Shown here: positions 8,580 through 16,322 of the stretch, piece after piece
Position numbering within the stretch: position 1 is the first letter of the stretch
Layout: each line of letters starts with the position of its first letter
Assembly: GCA_002343715.1 (NCBI GenBank)
Contig: DDSA01000153.1
Span: 1 to 25,112, forward strand
Direction: 5' to 3'
DNA from: Phycisphaerales bacterium UBA2402
Lineage (GTDB): Bacteria > Planctomycetota > Phycisphaerae > Phycisphaerales > UBA1924
Length of the DNA: 25,112 nt
Notes under the pieces: generated by a model
Told to the model about the DNA's origin: nothing
The model's database searches: none
Seen by the model: the letters and a program-made list of their open reading frames with translations, nothing else
Position numbers and translations under genes: made by a program

Positions 8580-8948
8580 CGTAATCTCCCGGGAGACACG
8601 CTCGAAACTGACATGCAGACGGGTCGAACTAAGAGGTACTCAACTCCCAAGCCCTGGTAAGTAAAGGCAAGATAGGATACGACCAATAATATACGGATTT
8701 AATTCTCTTGTTATCAATTTATAATCCGCTCTTCACAAAGTACTTGTATGTTGGCGACGTATATGCGGAATATGTTAGGTATTTTGCCAATTTGTCGTAC
8801 CCATTGCCTCTATTCAACGTACTCTTCCAGAACAGCAAATTCACGTTAGTTCAACTGCTTCGCCGCGAGCAACCGGCTTAGACTTTTCCTTGATGGAGCG
8901 TCGGATACCGAGGGTTTCGATCGTGTTCAGGACAGGAAGGCGCTGACG
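8580..8948. other. Divergent AT-rich intergenic region
   Basis: The region lies between the minus-strand porin and the plus-strand dockerin-module gene. Positions 8660-8840 are clearly richer in A and T than any neighbouring gene, and contain the porin promoter described separately. No coding frame or RNA gene was recognised. The plus-strand gene has a ribosome binding site AGGAAGG at 8934-8940; no equally clear promoter could be fixed for it. Confidence 0.5.
8688..8717 (-). promoter_or_regulatory. Sigma70-like promoter for the porin gene
   Basis: Reading the minus strand, TTGATA (8717-8712) and TATATT (8693-8688) are separated by 18 bases, each matching five of six consensus positions. They lie in an AT-rich patch that stands out from the GC-rich surroundings, and would give a leader of about 100 bases before the ATG at 8579. 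Planctomycete promoters do not always follow this consensus. Confidence 0.45.
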
Positions 8949-9674
8949 ATGAGGTACGTTCAGGGCGTGTTGTGTGCGGCGGCGGTATGGTGCGCCGCGG
9001 CCTCTGCGAGTGCGCAGTTGGGCACAATCGACCAGCGTAGTCAGCAAAGCCCCACAGACAACAAGGCTGCATGGTTCACGCTCGGAACCAACCTGGTGTG
9101 GCAGCAACAGGTTCGCGCGGGCTTGACTGGAAACCTTTCATCAATCCAGTTTACTTCGGGCGGGCCGGCTGGGGGAGTCATCACGCTGCGAATCCGTCCC
9201 GGCACCGCGTGGAGCAACGGCCCCGTTCTGGCGCAACGAACGATCCGTAAGAATCTCACCGGGCCGGAGATGCACACGCTGGATTTCAGCGAAGAAGTCC
9301 CGTCGCTCTCGCTGCTCATGCCGATGGGGGCGACCTTCGTCATCGAGTTCACCGGGACCGGATCGAATCTGGGGTTGTACGGTTCGTACGTCAATCCATC
9401 GACAGGGCCGGCACTGTACCCGCACCCGCTGTACTTTCAGGGTTCCAGGTTTCTGAATGGCGGTTGGCGCATCGGTTTTACGACGTACGTGATTTCTCGA
9501 CCGCTCTGTCTGTCCGACTTCAACTCCGATGGCGGTGTCGACGGGGACGACATCACGGCTTTCATCAGCGCGTGGGAGTACGGCGACCCGGAGGCCGATG
9601 TGAGCGAGGACGGGGGGGTGGATGGGAACGATCTGTACGAGTTTTTCGTGTTGTGGGAGGGGGCTTCCTGCTGA
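8949..9674 (+). CDS. Secreted protein with C-terminal dockerin-like module
   Basis: A 241-residue exported protein. Residues 1 to about 22 form a signal peptide (hydrophobic CAAAVWCAAASASA, cleavage near ASA-Q). Residues about 25-180 are a beta-rich domain of unknown function (VITLRIRPGTAW, TFVIEFTGTGSNLGLYG), resembling carbohydrate-binding or jelly-roll folds only in general style. The last 60 residues are a dockerin-like module with two calcium-binding loops, DFNSDGGVDGDD and DVSEDGGVDGND, opening with Cys (PLCLSDFN) and ending in Cys as the final residue. The ATG at 8949 has ribosome binding site AGGAAGG 8 bases upstream. The next gene, 109 bases downstream, ends in the same kind of module. 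Function is likely extracellular or surface-attached; no enzyme motif is seen. Confidence 0.8.
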   Translation: MRYVQGVLCAAAVWCAAASASAQLGTIDQRSQQSPTDNKAAWFTLGTNLVWQQQVRAGLTGNLSSIQFTSGGPAGGVITLRIRPGTAWSNGPVLAQRTIRKNLTGPEMHTLDFSEEVPSLSLLMPMGATFVIEFTGTGSNLGLYGSYVNPSTGPALYPHPLYFQGSRFLNGGWRIGFTTYVISRPLCLSDFNSDGGVDGDDITAFISAWEYGDPEADVSEDGGVDGNDLYEFFVLWEGASC

Positions 9675-9675
9675 G

Positions 9676-9696
9676 TCGAAGGGGGCCCTTTTTCGA
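9676..9696 (+). terminator. Weak hairpin terminator candidate
   Basis: Just after the stop codon at 9674, the inverted repeat TCGAA/TTCGA (9676-9680 and 9692-9696) encloses an AGG/CCT-type core and a run of five T at 9689-9693. The core loop is tight and part of the T-run falls inside the stem, so this is only a weak candidate. Confidence 0.3.
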
Positions 9697-9769
9697 GTGC
9701 AATGTTTCGGTCTGTGCGCCGCATCTGTGTACGTCGAGCCGGCAAATGCGGGGTCGTGCGTGATGATTC

Positions 9770-9776
9770 AAGGAGG
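9770..9776 (+). promoter_or_regulatory. Strong ribosome binding site fixing a GTG start
   Basis: AAGGAGG, a near-perfect anti-16S match, lies 6 bases before GTG 9783 and 9 before TTG 9786. It argues that translation begins here and not at ATG 9702. Confidence 0.7.
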
Positions 9777-9782
9777 TCCGTT

Positions 9783-11552
9783 GTGTTGAAGAAGCCTGCA
9801 GTCCGATGTGCGGCCCTCGCCGCGTGTTTCCTGTCATACGCGGGTGTCGCGTGGGGCCAGGCCGATGCCTGCGGCAGCGCGACACGGATCATCCCCGGGG
9901 TCTACGCGGGCAATACGAACTCCGCCACCAATGACGGGGTCGCGTCGTGCGTCGGCTCGCTCAGCCGAGATCAGTGGTTCAGCATCACCCCCGAGTCAGA
10001 CCAGTTGCTTGTTGTGACGACCTGCGGAGCGGCGTCTTGGGACACGGTGCTCTCCATCCACACGGGTTGCCCGGGAAACGCGTCCAACGCGGTGGCGTGC
10101 AACGATGATTCGTGCGGCCTGCAATCCCGCACCAGCGTCGCCGCCCGAGCGGGGCAGACATACCTGATCCGAGTCGGTGCGTATGGCTCGCAAGACGGCG
10201 GTCCGTACACACTCACCGTGTCCTACGAGGACCCCCCGCCCCCGCCCAGCCGCGGGCCGGATGTGTGGATCGCTCGATTCACGGACGTGGCCCATTACGC
10301 CACCGTGGGTGGAATCGCGTCGTACGCGATCGGCACGGACGCGTGCAACATGGGTGATTTTCCCGCGGAGTGGCAGGCGGACAACAACCTGCACCCGGTG
10401 ATCGCGCAGAACATCTTCCGTCTCAAGGACGGGCGGTTCGAGCAGATCGGCCAGTCATGGCTGAAGCACGGGTTTTCATCGACGAACAGCGCAACGTGCG
10501 GCACGTGTCAGCCGCCGCCCAACGGTGGTTCACAACTCGGCCCCAACTGCTCCGACGCGTACGGATCAGGTCTCAACGGCTCTCAGGGTAACCTCGGGCC
10601 TCGTTCGCAAGTGAACCCGACGACGGGCGTATTTCCGTTCCCGTTCAGCGCACCGGGCTGGTCAGGGCAGATCGCACGCCGAATTCAGGTGCGAGAGAGC
10701 GATGTGCTCGCGGCCCAGAACCCAGGGGCGCTCTACTTCGGCGAGTGCCAGTACGTGACCCAGGACGATGCCCAGTGGGGCAACGGCAACAACAACAACT
10801 CGTACCAGCGGATGGTGTTCAACGGCGTCTCGGGTCCGTCATTCACCGGATCGTTCGTGGCCCGTGAGCCAGCCATCCATGCCTGGCGCGCATCCGACCC
10901 GACCGTCGCGCTCGCCCCGATGGACTATACCGAGCCGAACCCCATGCCCGGTCGCCCGCCGATCGTGGCACGCTTCTGGGTCGCGGGCAAGGCGACCGAC
11001 AACGGCAACGGCACCTGGAACTACGAGTACGCGGTGCAGAATCTGACATCCAACCGTGCCGGCGGCGCCTTTACCGTGCCGCTCCCCACCGGGGCGAACG
11101 TATCAAACGTCGGCTTCTCAGGCATCCCGTCCCATTCCGGAGAGCCCTGGGACAACAGCCCGTGGATCGGCACGGTGACACCCTTCGGAATCACCTTCCG
11201 CCCGCCCGCGGTGACACCCGCGCAGAACGCCAACGCGTTGCGATGGGGCACGTTGTACAACTTCCGTTTCACCTCGAACGTGCCGCCCGCGACAGGCGAT
11301 GTGACGGTGTCGCTTTTCACCGCCGGTCCCGTCGGTTCGGCGAGCGCGGTCTCGGCCACGGTCACGGCCCCGGACCTGTACACCTGCATCGGCGATTTCA
11401 ACCATGATGGCGGCTTTGACGGAGCGGATATCGCATCCTTCTACGACGCCTTCGAGGCGGGCGTTCCCAGCGCCGATGTGAACCGCGATGGCGGCGTCGA
11501 TGGTTCCGATGTCGAAGTCTTCTTCACCGCTTGGGCGGACGGCCGCTGCTGA
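9783..11552 (+). CDS. Large secreted protein with PPC-like domain and dockerin-like module
   Basis: About 589 residues. The GTG at 9783 is chosen because a strong AAGGAGG (9770-9776) lies 6 bases upstream and a good signal peptide starts there (LKKPAVRCAALAACFLSYAG, cleavage near WGQA). The upstream ATG at 9702 would add a basic tail before it. Residues about 25-150 resemble bacterial pre-peptidase C-terminal beta-sandwich domains (DQWFSITPES, WDTVLSIHTGCPG, YLIRVGAYGSQDGGPYTLTV). After a proline-rich linker comes a long domain of unknown function with GGIASYAIGTDACNMGDF, HPVIAQNIFRLKDGRFEQIG and a Cys-rich patch (CGTCQPPPNGG). The C-terminus is a Cys-bounded dockerin-like module with loops DFNHDGGFDGAD and DVNRDGGVDGSD. 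Export and surface attachment are likely; no catalytic motif was recognised. Confidence 0.8.
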   Translation: MLKKPAVRCAALAACFLSYAGVAWGQADACGSATRIIPGVYAGNTNSATNDGVASCVGSLSRDQWFSITPESDQLLVVTTCGAASWDTVLSIHTGCPGNASNAVACNDDSCGLQSRTSVAARAGQTYLIRVGAYGSQDGGPYTLTVSYEDPPPPPSRGPDVWIARFTDVAHYATVGGIASYAIGTDACNMGDFPAEWQADNNLHPVIAQNIFRLKDGRFEQIGQSWLKHGFSSTNSATCGTCQPPPNGGSQLGPNCSDAYGSGLNGSQGNLGPRSQVNPTTGVFPFPFSAPGWSGQIARRIQVRESDVLAAQNPGALYFGECQYVTQDDAQWGNGNNNNSYQRMVFNGVSGPSFTGSFVAREPAIHAWRASDPTVALAPMDYTEPNPMPGRPPIVARFWVAGKATDNGNGTWNYEYAVQNLTSNRAGGAFTVPLPTGANVSNVGFSGIPSHSGEPWDNSPWIGTVTPFGITFRPPAVTPAQNANALRWGTLYNFRFTSNVPPATGDVTVSLFTAGPVGSASAVSATVTAPDLYTCIGDFNHDGGFDGADIASFYDAFEAGVPSADVNRDGGVDGSDVEVFFTAWADGRC

Positions 11553-11581
11553 GCGGGATCTTGAAGACCGGTCAACAACTG

Positions 11582-11603
11582 GCGGCCGCCGCGGGGCGGC
11601 CGC
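11582..11603. terminator. GC-rich hairpin terminator between convergent genes
   Basis: Perfect 9-base arms GCGGCCGCC (11582-11590) and GGCGGCCGC (11595-11603) enclose a 4-base loop. On the plus strand TTGTATT follows. On the minus strand the sequence after the stem reads AGTTGTTG. It lies between the plus-strand gene ending at 11552 and the minus-strand ferredoxin ending at 11655, so it may end transcription from both sides. Confidence 0.6.
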
Positions 11604-11654
11604 TTGTATTGATCCGCTTTCCGAAGGAGGGTGGACCGCGGGCCAGACCGGGGT

Positions 11655-11918
11655 CTATTTCTTCTTGTAGTAATCGAGGTTGATCTGGATGTACTTCGCC
11701 CACTCGGCGGGCACGTCTTCCTGCTGGTAGATGGCCTTGACGGGGCACTCATCCACGCACAAGGCGCAGTCGATGCAGGTATCGGGATCGATGTACAACT
11801 GATCGGTCCCCGCGAAGTCGGGTTCGTTCTTGGTCGGGTGGATGCAGTCCACCGGGCAGACCTGCACGCAGGCGGTGTCCTTGGTGGCGATGCAGGGTTC
11901 GGTGATGATGTGGGGCAT
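11655..11918 (-). CDS. fdxA: 7Fe ferredoxin ([3Fe-4S][4Fe-4S])
   Basis: An 87-residue electron carrier. Cysteines at 9, 17, 21, 25 and at 48, 51, 54, 58 follow the pattern of Bacillus and Thermus 7Fe ferredoxins (CIATKDTACVQVCPVDC, then CIDCALCVDECP). By comparison with that family, C9, C17 and C58 hold the 3Fe-4S cluster; C21, C48, C51 and C54 hold the 4Fe-4S cluster; C25 is extra. The C-terminal EWAKYIQINLDYYKKK is also typical. It acts in the cytosol; its partner cannot be told from the neighbours. The start at 11918 (MPHIITEPC) matches the family N-terminus; an upstream in-frame ATG at 11981 would add 21 unconserved residues. The gene lies between two dockerin-module genes without an evident functional link. 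Confidence 0.93.
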   Translation of the reverse strand: MPHIITEPCIATKDTACVQVCPVDCIHPTKNEPDFAGTDQLYIDPDTCIDCALCVDECPVKAIYQQEDVPAEWAKYIQINLDYYKKK

Positions 11919-12098
11919 TGCGGGCCAATCGTACACGCGCCCCGTCCTGTTGTCGGGAGCAGCGTCTGGCAACTCATTCACCTGCGAGAGAAAATGCCGC
12001 CGGGAACACGGCAGTGGCGCGTCCGTACACTCCGATCGACACGCCGAGGTTCCTCCGGATCAGGAAGGCGTGCTGCCGCGGAGCGCTCAGGCGACCGA

Positions 12099-12647
12099 TC
12101 AACATCCCCCCGTCTGCCAAAGCTCGAAAAAAGTCTGCACATCGGCTCCGTCAACGCCCCCGTCGAAGTTCACATCAGCCTCGGGGTCGGCGGCTTCCCA
12201 CGCGATGAAGAACGCTTCGACATCGCTCCCATCCACGCCGCCATCGTGGTTGAAATCGGCGATGCAACGGGGCAGACAGCGGACAAGAACCTCGCCGATG
12301 CGCACCGGATCGCGGTCGGGCACGACCGTGCTGTCGAGGGCGACCAGCACGGGATACTCACCATCGGGCAGGATGAGGTCGGTGCGGACCGAGTACGGGC
12401 GGAGCACCGGGAGGCAGATGGGGATGTTCGTAAACTCGTGGAGCACGGTCAGCAGGACGGTGCCGTCGTTTCGGCGTTCGGCTCGGAGGCCGGTGGGCAC
12501 GCACGAATCGTTCCACACACCTGTCACCGTGAACGTCGCGTACCCGACGACATCGCCGCACTGCACGTTCGTGGACAGATCGGGCGGCCATGCGGCACAA
12601 ACCGGGAGCGAGAAGATCGCAAGACACGCGAGTGGAACCGGATTCAT
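12099..12647 (-). CDS. Small secreted protein with C-terminal dockerin-like module
   Basis: A 182-residue exported protein. Residues 1 to about 19 (MNPVPLACLAIFSLPVCAA) are a signal peptide. A short beta-rich domain follows (VVGYATFTVTGVWNDSC, DGTVLLTVLHEF, LILPDGEYPVLVALDSTV). The last 60 residues are a dockerin-like module beginning RCIADFNHDGGVDGSD, with second loop DVNFDGGVDGAD and the final residue Cys, the same plan as in two other proteins of this window. The ATG at 12647 has AAAGGAG 5 bases upstream, which decides against the in-frame ATG at 12695. The gene diverges from the GH13 enzyme, with at most about 150 bases shared between the two starts. The domain between signal and module is not recognised. 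Confidence 0.8.
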   Translation of the reverse strand: MNPVPLACLAIFSLPVCAAWPPDLSTNVQCGDVVGYATFTVTGVWNDSCVPTGLRAERRNDGTVLLTVLHEFTNIPICLPVLRPYSVRTDLILPDGEYPVLVALDSTVVPDRDPVRIGEVLVRCLPRCIADFNHDGGVDGSDVEAFFIAWEAADPEADVNFDGGVDGADVQTFFELWQTGGC

Positions 12648-12754
12648 GCGTCTCCTTTCGATGGGGCACAAGGTCGAACAGATGCGCCGCTTCACCGCTA
12701 CATTCCATCATAGGAAGTCGTGCCGGCGCGGGGCCGGGTGACTCAACCAGACCG

Positions 12755-14473
12755 TTGTTTTCAACCCGGAGCCGCGTCATCACACTCCGCCTCTGCGTCA
12801 TGCTGTCGTTCGTCATACTCGCCGTCCGTGAGGCAACGGCGCAATCGACGATCAATCCCGAAGCGCGTGCCGAAGCCCCGATGGCGGTCGAGCGGATGAC
12901 GCCTGACCTGGCCGCGTGGTGGAACGACACGGTTTTTTACCAGGTCTTCGTGCGGTCCTTCGCGGATTCGCGTGAGGGACCGCTCGCCAACGACGGAATC
13001 GGCGACCTGCGCGGGCTGATCGATCGGCTTGGCTATCTGAGCGGCGACGAACATTCGCTGGGAGTGAACGGGCTGTGGCTCATGCCCATCATGCCCTCCC
13101 CCAGTTACCACGGGTACGACGTGACCGACTACCGCGCGGTCAACGAGCAGTACGGCACCATGGAGGACTTCGAGCGGCTTCTCTCCGAATGCCACGCGAG
13201 GGGGATCCGCGTCATCATCGACTGGATCCCCAACCACTGCTCGTGGGAGCACCCCTGGTTCAAGGCCGCGGCGGTGCCCGACAGCCCGACCCGCCACTGG
13301 TTTGTCTGGACTGATCAGGCTCCGGACTGGAAAGGACCCTGGAACCAGCGAGTTTGGCACCCGTGGCCCGCCGAAGGGCCAGCGAGTGGAGCCGCCGGGT
13401 ACTACTACGGCATTTTCTCCCGCGTGATGCCGGATCTGAACTTCCGCGAGGAGGCCGTGACGGAGGCTGTCAACGAGGCCGCGGCGTACTGGTTGCGCCT
13501 GGGGGTGGACGGCCTGCGGGTAGACGCGATCCGGCACCTGATCGAGGAGGGCCGACAACAGGAAAGCACCGAAGCCACGCACCAGTGGCTGCGCGGGTTC
13601 CGCGGGTTCTACAAGGGCGTGAAACCCGACGCGTTCGCGGTGGGTGAGGTCTGGGCCCCGACCGCTCAAGTGGCCCCGTACGTGGGTCGCGGACTGGACT
13701 CCGCCTTCGAGTTCGACACGGCGTACGCCACGATCGACGCGATCAACGCGGGCAAGCGAGACCGCCTGGCGGCGCAGTGGGCTTTGAACTTGACCTCGTA
13801 CCCGCAGGGGCAGTACGCGACGTTCCTCTCGAACCACGATCAGGACCGGGTGATGTCGCGCTTCGGCGGGGGGGACAGACGGGCCTCGCGTGTTCAACGG
13901 GACGCCTTCGACAAGGCCCGGCTCGCAGCCGCTCTGCTGCTCACCAGCCCAGGGTTCCCGTTCATCTACTACGGCGAAGAGATCGGGATGGTGGGTGTGA
14001 AGCCCGATGAGGACATCCGAACCCCGATGCAGTGGACGGGCGAGGCCGGCGCGGGTTTCACAACGGCGTCGCCGTGGCGGGCCGTCAACCCCGATGCCGC
14101 GACCAGGAATGTGGCGGACCAGGCTCGGTCGCCCGACAGTTTGTGGTCGTGGTACCGGAAACTCATCCGTCTTCGTCACGAGCATCGCGCCCTGCGCACA
14201 GGCGACATGACGATTCTCAATACAGGCGATGAGCGTGTGTGGGCCTTCCTGCGACGACTTGAGTCGACGGCGATCGTGGTCGTGGCGAACCTCTCGGAAG
14301 ACGCGGTGGGATCCTGCGCACTCGACCTGCCCCCGAACACCGGCGGACGTGGCGTAGACCTGCTGACCGGGGACACCGTGGGAAGGCTGGAGGCCGGCGC
14401 GTTTGTGCCGCGAGAAACACTGGCACCGCGCGAGGTGATGGTGATCCAACTCTCGCCCGCCGCCGGTCAGTGA
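12755..14473 (+). CDS. Secreted GH13 alpha-amylase-family enzyme
   Basis: About 572 residues if translation begins at TTG 12755; this start gives a complete signal peptide (basic STRSR, hydrophobic LCVMLSFVILAV, cleavage near ATA-Q). ATG 12800 would leave a signal lacking its basic head. ATG 12590 would add an unlikely 55 residues running through the divergent gene. The core is a family 13 glycoside hydrolase TIM barrel: FYQVFVRSFADS, conserved region I DWIPNH (about 156-161), nucleophile D257 in GLRVDAIRHL, acid/base E298 in VGEVW and third acid D362 in SNHDQDR. A small C-terminal beta domain follows. It should cleave alpha-1,4-glucans such as starch or maltodextrins outside the cytoplasm. 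Its end overlaps pntB, tail to tail, by 7 bases. Confidence 0.88.
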   Translation: MFSTRSRVITLRLCVMLSFVILAVREATAQSTINPEARAEAPMAVERMTPDLAAWWNDTVFYQVFVRSFADSREGPLANDGIGDLRGLIDRLGYLSGDEHSLGVNGLWLMPIMPSPSYHGYDVTDYRAVNEQYGTMEDFERLLSECHARGIRVIIDWIPNHCSWEHPWFKAAAVPDSPTRHWFVWTDQAPDWKGPWNQRVWHPWPAEGPASGAAGYYYGIFSRVMPDLNFREEAVTEAVNEAAAYWLRLGVDGLRVDAIRHLIEEGRQQESTEATHQWLRGFRGFYKGVKPDAFAVGEVWAPTAQVAPYVGRGLDSAFEFDTAYATIDAINAGKRDRLAAQWALNLTSYPQGQYATFLSNHDQDRVMSRFGGGDRRASRVQRDAFDKARLAAALLLTSPGFPFIYYGEEIGMVGVKPDEDIRTPMQWTGEAGAGFTTASPWRAVNPDAATRNVADQARSPDSLWSWYRKLIRLRHEHRALRTGDMTILNTGDERVWAFLRRLESTAIVVVANLSEDAVGSCALDLPPNTGGRGVDLLTGDTVGRLEAGAFVPRETLAPREVMVIQLSPAAGQ

Positions 14474-15918
14474 AGCCCGCTGCCTCCCGACAGGGCCTTG
14501 GTGATCTCGCCTACCACGGCTTTCGCATCACCAAAGAGCATCCGTGTCTTGTCGAGGAAATAGAGTTCGTTGTCGATCCCCGCGAAGCCAGGGTTCTTGC
14601 TCCGCTTGACGGCGTAGACGGCACGGGCCTTGTCCGCGTCGATGATGGGCATGCCGTAGATCGGGCTTGACGGATCGCTCCGCGCGGCGGGGTTCACAAC
14701 GTCGTTGGCCCCAAGCACGAGGCAGGCGTCGCACTGGGGCATGTCGGGGTTGATCTCGTCCATCTCGACAAGATCGGTGTAGGGGATCTCGGCCTCGGCG
14801 AGCAGGACGTTCATGTGCCCGGGCATCCGCCCCGCCACGGGGTGGATGGCGAACTTCACCGTCACGCCTCGCTTGCGCAACTGGTCGTACAACTCGCGCA
14901 CCTTGTGCTGCGCCTGGGCCACCGCCATGCCGTAGCCCGGGACAATGACAACCAGCGAGGCCTGGGCCATCACCGCCGCGGCGTCCTCCGGGGTCTCGGG
15001 CTTGTAGACCTTCTGCTCACCGGCGGCGGCTTTCTGCTGTACCTGCCCGAAGGCCCCGAAAAGAACGTTCGAGAAGGATCGGTTCATGGCCTTGCACATG
15101 ATGATCGAGAGGATCAACCCGCTGGATCCGTCGAGGGCGCCGGCGGTGATGAGCAGGGTGTTGTCGAGCACAAACCCCATCGCCACCGCCGCGAGGCCCG
15201 CGTAGGCGTTGAGAATGGCGATGACCGTGGGCATGTCGGCCCCACCGATGGGCATGACCAGCATCCAGCCGAAGTTGAGTGCTAATAAGACCAGCGCCGC
15301 CAAGAGGTACGGCGCTGCGGCCGCCGTGGGGGAGACGATCAGAATGGCTCCGATGATGACCGCCGCGCCGAACGCCGCGATGTTCACGATATGCTGACCC
15401 CGGTAGACCCAGGGCCGCTGGGGGAGCCACTTCACTTCCTGCAGTTTCGCCGCGGCGATGATCGAGCCGGTGAACGTGAGGTAGCCCAGCAGGACTTCGA
15501 GCACGATCGCGCCGACGCGGAACGCGCTGAGCATGTCCGGCTCGGTGTGATACCAGTAGAGGAACTTGGCCGTTCCGACCAGCCCCGCGGCCAGACCTCC
15601 GAAGGCGTGCGACAGGGCCGTTCGCTGCGGCACAGCGGTCAGAGGCACGTTGGCCAGCCACAACCCGGGGCCGATCGCCAGCGCGATGGGAATCAGAATC
15701 CACAGGTGGCGGTTGACCTCCGGCCGCGCCCAGGTGAAAAGCACGGCCAGGGTCATGGCGAAGACGCCGGCATAAACGCCCCGCCGTGCGGTCTTCGGAT
15801 CCCCCATCCAGTGCAGCGACATGATGAACAGGCCCGCCGCGAGGAGGTAGGCCAGTTCGATGATGGTGGTGATGCCGGGCAGCGACCACGCCGCGGCGAG
15901 GGGGTGGGGGCCGTTCAC
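14467..15918 (-). CDS. pntB: NAD(P) transhydrogenase subunit beta
   Basis: About 483 residues. The N-terminal half has about nine membrane helices (from ITTIIELAYLLAAGLFIMSL onward, with NAYAGLAAVAMGFVLDN typical of the family). The C-terminal half is the NADP(H)-binding domain III: VVIVPGYGMAVAQAQ (nucleotide loop), KFAIHPVAGRMPGHMNVLLAEA and CLVLGANDVVNPAA. With the alpha subunits it couples proton flow across the membrane to hydride transfer from NADH to NADP+. The start is GTG at 15918: its bases overlap the TGA stop of pntA2 as GTGA, a translational-coupling arrangement. The frame is open further upstream, but that part is out-of-frame pntA2 sequence. It is the third gene of the pnt operon. 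Confidence 0.95.
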   Translation of the reverse strand: MNGPHPLAAAWSLPGITTIIELAYLLAAGLFIMSLHWMGDPKTARRGVYAGVFAMTLAVLFTWARPEVNRHLWILIPIALAIGPGLWLANVPLTAVPQRTALSHAFGGLAAGLVGTAKFLYWYHTEPDMLSAFRVGAIVLEVLLGYLTFTGSIIAAAKLQEVKWLPQRPWVYRGQHIVNIAAFGAAVIIGAILIVSPTAAAAPYLLAALVLLALNFGWMLVMPIGGADMPTVIAILNAYAGLAAVAMGFVLDNTLLITAGALDGSSGLILSIIMCKAMNRSFSNVLFGAFGQVQQKAAAGEQKVYKPETPEDAAAVMAQASLVVIVPGYGMAVAQAQHKVRELYDQLRKRGVTVKFAIHPVAGRMPGHMNVLLAEAEIPYTDLVEMDEINPDMPQCDACLVLGANDVVNPAARSDPSSPIYGMPIIDADKARAVYAVKRSKNPGFAGIDNELYFLDKTRMLFGDAKAVVGEITKALSGGSGLH

Positions 15919-16289
15919 TTCTGCGGCCCCCCGGTGCCCCCGGCACCGCCCGGCCCGGCGCGGAACATCCGCAGCATCCGGTCGGTGATCATGAAGCCGC
16001 TGATGATGTTGGTCATCGAAGCGAAGAGGGCGATGCTGCCCATGAGCCGCACCCACGGCGGGTACGACTCGCCCCCCGCGATGATGATCGCCCCGATCAC
16101 GGCGATCGCCGAGATCGCGTTGGTCAGCGACATGAGGGGCGTGTGCAGCAAGCGCGAGACGCGCCGGATCACGCCGATGCCGATGAACGTCGAGAGCATG
16201 AAGACGAACAGCATCGACACGAGGTCAAGCCCGCCCGAGGGGGCCGCGGCGAGCCACAGGTTCGACAGGTGGTGGGACGTATCCGGCAT
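15915..16289 (-). CDS. pntA2: NAD(P) transhydrogenase subunit alpha-2 (membrane part)
   Basis: A 124-residue membrane protein equal to the C-terminal membrane part of one-piece PntA. Three to four hydrophobic segments are visible (DLVSMLFVFMLSTFIGIGVI, LTNAISAIAVIGAIIIAGG, LMGSIALFASMTNIISGF), and HTPLMSLTNAISAI is the family signature. The C-terminal tail is Gly/Pro-rich. The ATG at 16289 has a GGAG site about 8 bases upstream and lies 33 bases after pntA1. The split alpha subunit follows the Rhodospirillum arrangement and differs from the fused one of E. coli. Its stop codon overlaps the pntB start. Confidence 0.93.
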   Translation of the reverse strand: MPDTSHHLSNLWLAAAPSGGLDLVSMLFVFMLSTFIGIGVIRRVSRLLHTPLMSLTNAISAIAVIGAIIIAGGESYPPWVRLMGSIALFASMTNIISGFMITDRMLRMFRAGPGGAGGTGGPQK

Positions 16290-16322
16290 TGAACGGCTCC
16301 GTTGGGTACGGCGTAAGCGGGA

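Noticed and set aside
8949..12647. True cellulosome with cohesins
   Set aside because: Only dockerin-like tails are present; no cohesin or scaffoldin-like repeat is encoded here, and similar tails in planctomycetes are common without cellulosomes.
12761..14449. Minus-strand open frame (562 aa) opposite the GH13 gene
   Set aside because: Low-complexity Arg/His/Val-rich product without motifs; the opposite strand carries all GH13 catalytic residues.
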